Shown here in pieces: positions 22,659 through 33,552 of a stretch of 64,000 nt of DNA. The stretch covers positions 80,663 to 144,662 of the forward strand of contig JASAND010018129.1 of assembly GCA_030248195.1 (NCBI GenBank), given 5' to 3'. The position numbers were made by a program, and so were the translations under genes. Source of the DNA: Trissonchulus latispiculum. Lineage: Eukaryota; Nematoda; Enoplea; Enoplida; Ironidae. A model generated the notes under the pieces. That model did not search any database, was not told where the DNA came from, and was given only the letters and a program-made list of their open reading frames with translations. Positions within the stretch are counted from its first letter, which is position 1, and each line of letters begins with the position of its first letter.

Positions 22659-24145
22659 ACTTGCCACCTTTATCACTTGGGCCGCAGCGGCGGGCTGAGC
22701 CAGCTGGCCACTGAGGGTCAAAATTAAAGAGATTTTAAAATTATTGCCCTCCAACTGGCCCTTTTTTTATATATTTCGGGTCCTGAATTTTAGCAAAATT
22801 TTGCTAAACTTTCTTTAACACATAAACGCAACCAAAGGGACAATTTTATGAAATTTTAGAACTTTAACTAATTGTTGTGCAAATTACATAATTTTCAAGG
22901 AATTATAAATTACATAATTATATGATACCTACGTACGTACACCCATCTACCTACTTTTTGTTGTGATTTTATTATTAATAAAGGGCAACGGCCCCCTTCT
23001 TGTCATGACTTGGGCTGAAACTACGTTAAATTTCATTTCCCTTCTTGTTGGCTTTGTCTTCGGCCAGAAGTTCAAGGGGAAGACAACTGTTGGACCCTAG
23101 AAGAAAGAGGCCCAACAGAATGGAGAGAAGAAAAGAGGAAAAAAGGTTTGACTTAAGTCTAACCAAAACAAAAACCTTTTTGGAACGCTCCTTTTGGAGT
23201 GTTAAGATTACGAAACGAAGACGTAATCTTGTTAAAAGACATTTTTACTTATAACTTTCTTAATTTTGGGAGTTGAAAAGTCGGGTTTGGATTTTTGGAA
23301 TCAGTATCAAATTCCCCTTTCATATGAGCCCAAGTCATGTTTCGGACCAAAATTACGAAATTTCACTAAATATTAGTTAATTAACACTAATTATCACTAG
23401 TAAAGCCTATCTAATTACGTACTTAGCTATTTAATAGATTTGAACCATCTTCCAATATTTGTTATCTTTGGTGCAATTCTGCGTTTTATGGGCAATTTTA
23501 CGACTAATTTTCGACCTGCTAGATACATAAACTCCATATTATTGGTTGATGTTTTTTCTGCTAATTCATGTTCAGTCAATAGTAAACGCATAAGGTGGTG
23601 AAAAGTTCATTCTTGATTCCGTTTATGAGTGACAACTCATTGATATGCTGAAGATTGGTCAAAATGTCAATATTTCTCTTCGTGGGGAGTAACAACTCAC
23701 TAATTTTCTTTAAGATTTATCAAGATACTACCGTTTAAGGTCGAGTGGAGTGACAACTTCGGTTATCAGGGGATTGGTGACCGAATTTACCCTTCTTACA
23801 CTACTTCTAGAGTAATATTGTTAGTAGATTAAACATTACTTAAATCGAATTACACTTAGAACCATAATTAAAACTAGGATTTCTGCCCTAATTGAGTGCA
23901 AACCTCGGACCCTATCTAAGATTTTCCCTTAATTTTGAGTACTAGACAACTCTGGCTTGGCAACACAGAACAATTTATACAATTAATGCTTGGACATCAT
24001 TAAATAGCTATATTCCATGTTGATGACGGTTGATCTTCTTCACAAATTCATGGCATAAGAGTTCATCTTCGCTGATTTACTAATTTTAACCATTTTTCGA
24101 CCATTTTAACAGATTTTAGCCTTAGGCTTTACTAATTCCATTACA

Positions 24146-26115
24146 ACTTGTTTCTTTTAAGGTTGTGATTCCTTTTGGGCACATATTTTTGGTTGGCGGC
24201 GTAAATGAAGATGAAATTTGACGAAACTTTCCGAAATAAGTTCTTTTAGCGTTCTAACACCCTCTGCTCAATCCCGATTCAAAAATTCGAGATTTCCGGT
24301 TAGAGTGGTTTTTCCCAATTTCTGAACGTTTGGCAGCTGCTATACAGTTATGACTTCATTCGACAGAACTCAATGAGCTTCACATTTTTGCTTTTTAAAG
24401 CAAGTTTCTATCGTTTTCTCTAACGTGAGATATAGCCAATTTTCTTGTTTTGGCGTAGAAAACTTGTCATTTTTGCAGAAATCAGATAATCCAACATTTC
24501 TTGAACTACGCAAGCCGTAAAATCAAACTAAGGGCGTCGATCCGAAGGTCTCACAGGGTCAAATTATCCGACGCATGATCGTCTTCCAACTGCTATCCTG
24601 TAGACTGCTATCATAAAAATGTAGTTTTTGCAAAAACACGACCAATTTTTTCCAAAGATTGTGGAGCATTCACCATGCAAGCTGGAGGGCTGCTACTGAA
24701 CACCTGTGTTCTGCACAAATATACCCAGGGACGATTTTTAGTTGCCCCGATTGCTGCTTTCTAGCTATAGTAATCGCTTGACAAATTTGGAAAAAGTAGG
24801 CAAAATACAGGTTACGCACACATTTCAGCTTATTTCTCTATAACGAAGAGCGATTTCACAATAACTAAAAAATCGTCCCCAGCTATTTGATGGTGGAATC
24901 GAATGATATGGCCGATGCCTCTCGAAAAAATTTCCTTGAGTCTGCAAAAATTCTGGAAAATTATACTTCTTCTAAAATGTGTTAATAATATTTTAGAAAA
25001 GCATCATTAGTTTCGTGGCATGCATTAAAAAGAGAAAATGCCAAGCTACATTTTGATATAGAAATGGCTTCTTAACTCCAAGTAGTGAATGAGTAATAAT
25101 GGTGCAAACTTTATGTGACGAAATTGAATCACCACCTTTAAATGCTCTCAATATATAGAATTTGAATAATCCGTGATTGGCTTGCGACTTACATAACAGG
25201 GATAAACTGAAATTTTCAAAACGGTGTCACTCATTAACAGCTGAGTGAAATTAGCTCAAATTGTGTACAAATGTGTAAAACCTAGCGCAGGGGAAATTTA
25301 TTCAGTTTTTTATTTATGCAGTTTTCAGTGAATATTTGAAAACTTTAAAAGTCAATATCTCACTGAATATACGATTTAAACAAAAACTGAAAAAAAATTA
25401 CCCCTGCATACTGCTTATAGTGAGACCGAACTTAAAGAACTAAGAAGCTATAGTCCGTATACCGCTCCTCGGTCTTGCTAGATTGTGAACGGGTTCCATT
25501 CTGACCCGTTTGCTTGGTTGACGTGCGTGCAGTGACTAGTGGAGCTATTAAATAAGCTCATTAGGTTAGGATAGGATAGGATTGATTGAGCGTGAGAACG
25601 GTTCAGATTTTCAGGGTTTAGCAGTGAACTACAACTGATACTGAGCTGCGGGTGCAGTAAAACATATGAACTGTCCCCTTTCCCTTTCTGTTTCTATCTT
25701 TGGTCATGTCGGAGCTAGATACCTCTTGTCCTTAAATTATGCTCCCGAGCGGGTGGACCCATTTTATTGCCCATTTTGGACTTCCCTTTGTGGTCCGCCT
25801 TGCTAAGACGTGTGCTGGACGAGGACGTGGACGCCGCTAACGACGACGACGAACTGTCCCCTAGATTACTGTTTTTGGGAAGCATTAGAGAACCAAACGC
25901 AGGCACCCTACGGCGGACCGTTAGGCTCGAGTTGACCAACACCAGGCTAGCTTTATTTGGTTATGAGAATATCTTCATCATTTCGCGTCTACCACTGTGT
26001 AGCAAGAAAAGTTGCGCACTTTATATGCCAAAGTCTCAGTTATTTCGTTACTCTTATGACGAGGCTGGACGATAAACAGTTCTTCTGGCTCTGGGGAACT
26101 ACCTGTGTCAAAATG
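24146..26115. other. Stretch without a recognisable gene between two LTRs
   Basis: It holds a diverged inverted relative of the 12,898-13,818 element (about 25,150-25,410) and, at 25,715-26,075, open frames on both strands with a Ser/Asp-rich stretch that I cannot assign. The first base of the full LTR element is 26,116. Confidence 0.4.
25150..25410. repeat. Diverged copy of part of the TTAA-flanked element
   Basis: Blocks TTGGCTTGCGACTTA, GTGTCACTCATTAAC, AAATTAGCTCAAATT and GTCAATATCTCACTGAATAT match the reverse complement of 13,480-13,700. No TIR or TTAA could be placed confidently. Confidence 0.55.
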
Positions 26116-28589
26116 TGTAATGAACTGAGTGAGATTAGAATGGAAAAACTTGACCAATTTAATTTGATTTCGAAAGTGGGGTCACTTAGGTTGAAAGTTC
26201 ACTTACACGGAAGGTTAGCGCGTTTGCCTAAGGTAGACAAACTTATGTACCAGATTCCCGAAAGGTGGTTTTCCAAAATCGGGGATCTCTACAGCTAACC
26301 TGTTAGGGGTACTATTGTGAGTTCGTTTAGTTCAGAGGGGTTCGGCACTATCCAATCGCACCAGGAGTATGGATAGGATCGCTTTGACGCAACAGGTTAA
26401 AACTAAGATCAGACAATTAGTCTTCGACTTGAGATAAAGATCCAACTTAATTGGATCTGAGCAAATTACCTTTATTATTATCCCTGGGAGATCTCACCTG
26501 GATCTCTTTTCAGCAGCTGAAATGTAGACTAACAATTGCACGCAACAAGGTTAATTTATTATCCAAGATTGAGATGATTACAATTAAAGGGACAGAATGG
26601 TTTCAAGACAATTATTAACAGCAAATAGAATTACAGTATTCACAGGATTACGGGTTACTCAATTTACCAGAGTTGCCAGCCCTTGGTTGGGAAGGGTTAT
26701 TTTTGGGGATGAGAGATTACCAAAATATAACTTAACCAGATTAAGGTCTGACCGGTCAATGACTAATTTAAGACTAATTATTAGTCCTCTTCTTCAGGTA
26801 TTATGACTGGGCACGTTAGGTGTGTTGCGTGACGTGTTTAAACTCAAATATACTCTCTCTCTATTAGTCTTTTACAGAGAAACTACAACACAGGTTCAAT
26901 GTAACAGATAATTAGCTAAAATTAACAGAGTGTCGGATATTACAATTCCGGTCTATGGAGTTGGGTGATCCCGTCAGGTTACACCTGCAACCTCACGAGT
27001 GGTTAGGGAAGTTTGGATAGTAAACAGTAAAAGGGGTCGGACCAGGCGGGGTGATACCGGGAGATGGCTTCAAGTATAGTTATAAGTTAAATTAAAAGGG
27101 CTTTAAATTAAGTTTCTTCACTAGATCCTCTTCCTTGGATTTATTTCTATCCACTTATAGTGGTCTAAACCAGAGACAGGGCAGGAACACCGGTTCCTGA
27201 ATAGGATAGGATAGAGGTGATCTTCTGACACATTTTTAGGCAAAGTTTAAAGATAAGTTTTAGGCTGACGTCGAAAGTAACTGATGTTTTAGGTTAGTAA
27301 CTACAGATGAACAGTTCAGTTGATTTTGGCGGTTTTCCCAGTATAGATCAGGTTGTCGGATCAAGTGTCTCTGCCTCAGACTACTATCTTCAGAATTCCA
27401 ATCTCAATGTACCTTCTAAAGTACTGAACTACGCCAACGGAAATCAGGTCAAATCAATCAATCTATCAATCAATACTGGATCAGGCTACTAAATCACAGG
27501 CTCCGGTCAATCTCAATAGTGTTCCACTGGATCAGGCTCCACTGACAATGATCTGGCAGGACAGGATCACGGCGAACCTGAATCAAATGGGTTAAAACCC
27601 ATTAGTTCAGAATACAAGTGCGGGAATCAAACCCAGCAACTATTACTCACTTTTAAGGCTTTCAAAGACGAAAATTGAGGCTTTGGTTAATTCTGGTTAA
27701 GATTTTATTAAAAACTGGAATTAGTGTACTTTGACCACTTTTGCAAGACAAAAAATGTGACTAATTATGCGCTGTTAGCTTAAAATAGATAGATTTCGCC
27801 GAATATGAGTTTTTGGGGCGATTTCCTGCATTGAGATGCCGGAAATCGCCGATTCAACATATATTCTTTGCAATCATATTCGGTCTGCGCATAATTAGAT
27901 TTTAGGCGTAAGATTCGCGACAGGAAAGCACCTGTTTCCTGTATAACAAGTTTACAAAGGTAGAAACGTGTACTCGCAGGATTATTTCTTTTAAGCTTAT
28001 TAGAAGATGGTTTCATTGTAATCTTTAATTCTTACGTAATTACACAGTATTAATATCCTAACTAACTATTATTTATGTGATTTTAGGTTTATTTGATGCT
28101 TACGTAAAGATATTCACCATGTGTGCCATTAAATCCCATAATTGCTTGCTTGCATTGATTAACGAGTATAATTTGATGCTTACAGTCAGATTTGGCTAGT
28201 ATTTTCGATAGAAAACGTTTACTCTTTTGGAGTTACTTGTCTGAGCTGTAGAAACGATATACTTTGCAAAAATACAAACTACAGCCAGATTAGTTGTCCT
28301 GTTAATGAGAACAAGTGAGGGCAAGAATAATAACTTCAACATAATTCTTGCAATTTGGTTAAAGCTGACTTTTGCCTTTTATGCTAAAGGCTAACAAAAC
28401 GTATGAGTTATTTTGTGATGCACTGCGAGGATTACTAGCTCGAGATGGATCTACTGGCACAGATCTAGCTAATGAACACATATAATTAATACGAGACAAT
28501 GGACAGACCTAACTAATTTATGTTACAGATTTTGGGACAAAATTCGGCTCTAAACAGATAAAACAGACCAGCACGAAGTCCTTTATTTG

Positions 28590-28639
28590 CGATTCGTCCA
28601 CTCCCTTCTTGCGGGTATACCTAGTACGTGGACGAATCG
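28590..28639 (-). other. Conserved hairpin in the 3' LTR
   Basis: CGATTCGTCCAC pairs perfectly with GTGGACGAATCG over 12 bp, with an inner CCC/GGG pairing around TTCTTGC. See the copies at 20,142 and 47,697. Confidence 0.75.
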
Positions 28640-28739
28640 AGGACCACCTGGTAATACCAGCTTATCCTGGGGATCCCCGTGACCCTGGTCTAGATTAACT
28701 ACCTAATTTGCATATTACCTCGATATCGAAATAGGTACT

Positions 28740-28936
28740 CATTCACACTGTTTATCACACTCATATCCCTCAGATCCGCAAGCATTCACAACAAACACAC
28801 ATTTATACATATTCACAACCGAAAGGAAGATAAAGGGGGGGGGGGGGTTTGGGGGGCATTCACACTGTTTATCACACTCATATCCCTCAGATCCGCAAGC
28901 ATTCACAACAAACACACATTTATACATATTCACACC
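28740..28936. repeat. Local 78-bp duplication split by a G run
   Basis: CATTCACACTGTTTATCACA through TTTATACATATTCACA occurs at about 28,740 and again at about 28,858, with a short segment containing a 13-G run between. The 5' LTR has a single copy. Confidence 0.8.
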
Positions 28937-28948
28937 AATTTCCTGCCT

Positions 28949-29914
28949 TTTTTTCCTGTACTGCCACACCCCGGTTGCTTTCGCGAGGAGGGGTAACGCC
29001 AAACCAAATTTGCTCAGGGTCCACGGTTTGGCGTTGAATAATTGCATAAGCAATTACCCGAGGCGGCGGCAAAGCTACTGCCGGAGCAGAAGTAATCACA
29101 ATACTTCGATCGCATCATGACCACCCGTCAGCTCCATTCAAGGGGTTTCCCCCCTGGACGGCCAACTCCTTGAAAAACTCGGATAACAACCATACAACTA
29201 TTGGGGGGGGGAACTATTGGCACAGCCGTACCAAGCCTATCATAGATGGTTGACTGTTATCAGCTGACAACAGATCCAGTTTGATTAAAGTTGTATACAG
29301 TTTCAAACAATTTTTAAAAGAATTTTCTTTTATCAGACCCTTAGGATCCAAAGTTCCGTGATTGCGGCCGACATGAATGCAGAGGGTACATTCTCCCCTC
29401 TGGTCAGCCTGAGGTGCGAGTTTGCGTCATAAACTGAATCCATTTAAGATTCAGGTTTAATTTCAAATTAAATAAAAAGACAAACTAAGTTATTATTACT
29501 TTGGTTTGATTCTTACCACTCGCCTGGTAACCCCTGGCGAGTAAGGGGGGATGAAATCCTAACTTGGAAAAAGCAGTATTTCCGTATCCCATTTCAGTCA
29601 GGATGTGTTGTCTTTGTTGTTCCTGTTTTGTTGTTCCTGCTTTTGTTGTTGTTGTTGTCGTTGATCTGAGTTTGTAGACAAGTGAGACCTCTAATCCAAA
29701 GGATTTGCTTAGATCGCTTCATGGTGGGATCATCCGCTCCCTCTCCGCTGATCGGGAAGCTCCATCTCCACTATTTCCCGACCTACAGCTGCCTTCTTGG
29801 GTAAGGCTTTGGAAGGTACAGTCGTTACCAGTTGTCCCCAAACTAAGATGAAGTGGGTTTGAAAGAAATTTAAAATTGTTCCATAAATTGATAAAAATTT
29901 CCAATTTCCTGCCT
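28949..29914. mobile_element. 966-bp insertion in the 3' LTR
   Basis: CCAATTTCCTGCCT occurs at 28,935-28,948 and again at 29,901-29,914, a 14-bp duplication bounding sequence absent from both other LTR copies. The left end starts with a T run, so a minus-strand retroposed insert with a short A tail is possible. No family is recognised inside. Confidence 0.6.
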
Positions 29915-30369
29915 AATACAGGAATCCTAAGACAAACTTCACAAGGTTGGTCTCATGCACCTGATGAGGACCGGTGAGCTATCACATGTCAAGGTAATCC
30001 AGTGCAACTGACATTCCGAACTGTTTAGGATACTATCTTTAATTAGTATAAGATTTACCACACTTTACCGTTTGACAATTATTGGTAGAGCATACTACAA
30101 CTTGTTGGGCCTTGGAATCCCTGGATTATCCCAATGTGCCTAGCTATATTTTTCAACAATCATTCATTCGACTAACATTCATACTGATTTGACAATTCTC
30201 ACAACCCCTACCGTACAAGGGGAGTTTCCGTGAGTTGCCACCACAATTATACGAAAACATTCATTCCGCATACATGCAATTCAGAACATTCTACAGCCAT
30301 TCAACCAGACATCCTTGAAACTTGGTTAATTTCGGAACCTCACGCTCCATGAGGAGTTTACCCGAATAA

Positions 30370-30545
30370 CCACCTTAGGTACTTTTTGGGGACACATTCA
30401 CACATTAATTTTGCAACACATTCACGCTTCAATTGTACTAAACATTCACACTTCAGGCTTACAAAACATTCACACCTCAGACTTACAAAGCATTCACACT
30501 TTGGACTCACAAAACATTCACACTCCAATTGTACAGAACATTCAT
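30370..30545. repeat. Degenerate ACATTCACAC tandem repeats
   Basis: About seven units of 22-25 bp built on ACATTCACACTTCAGGCTTA. The same array is shorter by about 75 bp in the 5' LTR (48,360-48,475). Confidence 0.7.
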
Positions 30546-30755
30546 ACTAATAACTATCTAGCTACTTAGACTAACTAATGAATTAAACTTAGGCTCATTT
30601 GTGTAAGAACTTTGTAAACTTTGGACTTTGTTGTGCGCGACTTTTACAGCTTTGCAATTCCTCAGAATTGCCTATAAAAGAAATTTTATGGGAAAAAGTT
30701 TAAATTTTACAAGTTTGGAAAAAGGTTTGACTTGAACTTTGATGAAAGCCAGTGA

Positions 30756-30780
30756 GTAATAATTGCTAAGCAATTATTAC
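30756..30780. other. Conserved palindrome (GTAATAATTGC, TAA, GCAATTATTAC)
   Basis: An 11-bp perfect stem. The solo LTR has G-C instead of A-T at one paired position, keeping the stem. Confidence 0.75.
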
Positions 30781-31040
30781 TAACAACAAAGAACAGTTAA
30801 GTAAACTAAATACACAATTAATTAAAACTACGGAAAGTGAGGAATCCGGCCATTCCTCTTGAAAGACTGCTTGATAATTAATTAAATTAAACATAAAACA
30901 ACTCAAGTTTTAGGAATTAGCTTTTAAAACATCCTATACTTTTTTAATACCTAGCGATTTAATGCCGACCTAACGCTAAAAATAAAACATAATACTGACA
31001 GTATAATTTTTTTGTGCAATATGGCGTTTTTGAGAACATG

Positions 31041-31063
31041 GCCGGCAACTCCTAGTTGCCGGC
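31041..31063. other. Invariant palindrome in the 3' LTR
   Basis: GCCGGCAACT and AGTTGCCGGC around CCT, identical in all three LTR copies. Confidence 0.8.
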
Positions 31064-31871
31064 TGTAGGGAGTTACTTTTTCTTAACTAGCTTAGTAATT
31101 TTAGAGCCGTAATTAAGGGGCTCTCGAACTAAGAATTAGGGGTTTGGGGTCCCACTCATAATCCCATGAAAACTACGAAAAATAACCCCAAAAGTGACAA
31201 ATAAAGAGAATAGTTTGACCATAAAGGCCTACTAATTTTTAGGCCAAAAGGCCGTGGCTTGGTAAATGAAAAAGGGATTAAAACGAGAAAGTAAAAGAAG
31301 AGAAAAGTGGGCATGCTTCAAGACCTCCATCGCACAGGAGGGGTTTACATGAGCTGCCCCTTGATTTTTGGAATAACTTAAATAATAAAATAAAAGGTAA
31401 AATAAACCTGGCCCGGAGGCCCAACATGCTATGGAAATAAAGAATGGCCTTGGGCCCAAAAAATGGCTATAAAATCGGGGCTCGCTGGCCCAAAAACTTC
31501 ATAAAAACTGGCCATGAAGGCCCAAAAATACCATAAAAAATAAGGCCTAAAGGCCGAAAAATACAATATGAAAAATTGGCCAAAGGCCACTATAAAAATT
31601 CCTAATTATTTTTATCCTAGGCAGAAATTATGAGCCGGGCATAAGAAACCCATAGGCTCCTCAAGTTGGAGTGTTCGTGCTTTGTCTCAACCCTTTTCTG
31701 GCCAGTGTGGGCCAGAAAAGTCCTAGGTGCATCCTATGGGGAAGTGTGTGTTACTATATTCCCGTACCACACCAGTGGTCCGAGAAGTAACACACACGGG
31801 GATGGGGGACTAAAATTCAGGCCGCTCTCGGCCACTGCTAAACGAACACTGACTAACTTAAAATTTTGGGG

Positions 31872-31988
31872 ACCGAGCTGACAGTTTTGCTGACAGCTCG
31901 GTGACAGGTCATTAGCGAACTGGGGGCGGAATTTCTCTTTTATTTTAGCCTAAAGCTTCTAGAAAGTTCTAGAACTTTCTAGAAGCTT
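31872..31988. promoter_or_regulatory. Hairpin, GC box and heat shock element of the 3' LTR
   Basis: CCGAGCTG...CAGCTCGG forms a hairpin from about 31,873. GGGGGCGG follows at 31,922. Positions 31,953-31,988 form a perfect 36-bp palindrome whose core (31,957-31,984) is TTCTAGAA three times with 2-bp spacers, six perfectly phased heat-shock pentamers. In element orientation this lies about 1.57 kb inside the LTR, where a U3 enhancer would be. A TATA-like AAATAAAA follows on the minus strand in both LTRs of the full element. Confidence 0.75.
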
Positions 31989-33552
31989 GCTATCTTTTGC
32001 ACAGGGCCAGCAGCGGCTGGTTGAGCCAGCTGGGCCATTAAGAGCTGAAATTAATGAGATTTGCGAATTATTGCCCCCCAACTGACCCTTTTTTGATGGA
32101 TTTTCGATGCTGAAATTCTGCAAAACTTTGCAAAATTTTGGTTAACATGTAAACGTAACCAAAGGGGAAATAACATGAATTTTGGCATTTGTTTCTAACT
32201 TTTACGCAATCTACGTAAGTGCTAAAGACTTAAAGCGAAAACCTTGATTTTCTACAAGTTTAGCTAGCCATAACCGACTAATTTTCATAATAATTTTAAT
32301 TGTGGGGAATTAATTAAGCCCCCTCTGAAGTTTACCTATGTGTTAAATTTGTGTCCTCTTTTCTTTTCTTGAGGCGAACTTTTGTTGTCCTCCTCTTGTT
32401 GGACTAGGCCCAACAAAAGTTCACCTGAGGACAGCCTAGCGTACGTAGGAAGAGATGAAAGAAAGAGGGAACAGCAGCGCACCTGGCTGCCTTGTAGTCT
32501 GGGAGGTAGACAACCTCCCAGACAAAGAAAGGAGAAAGGAAAGGAGGAAAGAAAGTTAGTATAAAGGTTTTTTAGAAGTCCCCTTTTTGGACTTTCCTTT
32601 TAAGCAAAGTAAGATTAGGAAATAAAGGCTAATCTTGCTAAAACATTTTTGCTTATAACTCACTCAATTTTGGGAGTTAAAACGTGGGGATTGCATTTTT
32701 GGAAAGGGGAGAAATTTCTCTGTCATATGAGCCTAAGTTGTATCACAGACCAAAAATACATTTCTTACGTAATATTTAGCTAATTAACATAAATTAAACC
32801 TAATTAACACTAGTTAACATGATTAATAACAATTTAAAATCCTAAAACATTGTAAAACACGAATTATTGCAAATTAACGCACTGAGGTACTTATTACTTC
32901 TAGTTTCTTACGTATAACCTAATTATGTGATTATTTGGTCAAACCATCTTCCAATATATGTTATCAGACACTAAAAAGGCTTTTAAAACACTGCTGACAA
33001 AGATTAGTGTATTCTTTTCGGCTAGAAATGTTGAGTTCCTTATCATGGTAATTATAAATTTCGCTTTCACGCCAACACTAGGATTTCTAGAGTTTTACGA
33101 TTCTTCCGTTCTTATTAACCTCTAGCAATGGAAGGGTAAAGTGACCGCACCCGGGCCACTGAGGGAAAGGACACCTGTCCTTTCAGAAAGGGGAATTGTG
33201 GAATTGACCTTATTGTTATGATTTTTATCACTCCACGTGTAATAGTTCATTATTTGGACTGATTGATCCTAACTAAGCTTGTAAGTGCCCTTCTCTTGTG
33301 TTAATGCTGGAGTAACGTTAGGCCTTTCTTCTAGTATTAGTGAAAAAATGCTTATTTGGGACTGGCAACTCTGATTTCAACAGTTATACAACGACAATTA
33401 ATTATGGCTTGGACACAATAACAAACTAAAGCTTAACATCGATAAGATCTGTTAGATTTCGTTTCCTGTAGAAACCTCTTTTGGGATGGTGACCAATTAG
33501 AAACTAACTTTTTAACCACTTTTGAGCACAAGATCTAAGTCATTCCATTACA

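Larger units (their letters stand above)
17429..24145 (-). mobile_element. Solo LTR, 6.7 kb, same family as the 26-52 kb element
   Basis: On the plus strand it starts TGTAATC and ends CATTACA. ACTT lies directly outside both ends (17425-17428 and 24146-24149), a perfect 4-bp target duplication. Along its length it lines up with the LTR at 26,116-33,552: the start (GGCTAAGATTAG against GAGTGAGATTAG), the TGGGTTAAAACCCATTA block, the GCCGGCAACT palindrome, the CCGAGCTGACAG hairpin, the heat-shock palindrome and the end. It is clearly more diverged than the two LTRs of the full element. A solo LTR arises by recombination between the two LTRs. The strand given follows the family's coding strand. 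Confidence 0.88.
26116..33552 (-). repeat. 3' LTR of the giant element, 7.4 kb
   Basis: Ends TGTAATG and CATTACA. It includes a 1.64-kb block (26,500-28,143) that the 5' LTR lacks but whose landmarks occur in the solo LTR, so the loss happened in the 5' copy. It also holds a 966-bp insert (28,949-29,914). Landmarks are a conserved hairpin (28,590), degenerate ACATTCACAC repeats (30,370-30,540), palindromes at 30,756 and 31,041, and the GC box and heat-shock array (31,922-31,988). No long protein frame is shared between the LTRs apart from DNA-duplicate shadows. Confidence 0.88.

Noticed and set aside
28590..28639. Hammerhead-type ribozyme at the LTR hairpin
   Set aside because: The stem is good, but the CUGAUGA and GAAA core words are absent on both strands.
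31232..31881. Frames of 75 and 71 codons repeated at 49,155-49,804
   Set aside because: They are identical because the LTRs are copies. They are not conserved as protein in the solo LTR and sit over regulatory palindromes.
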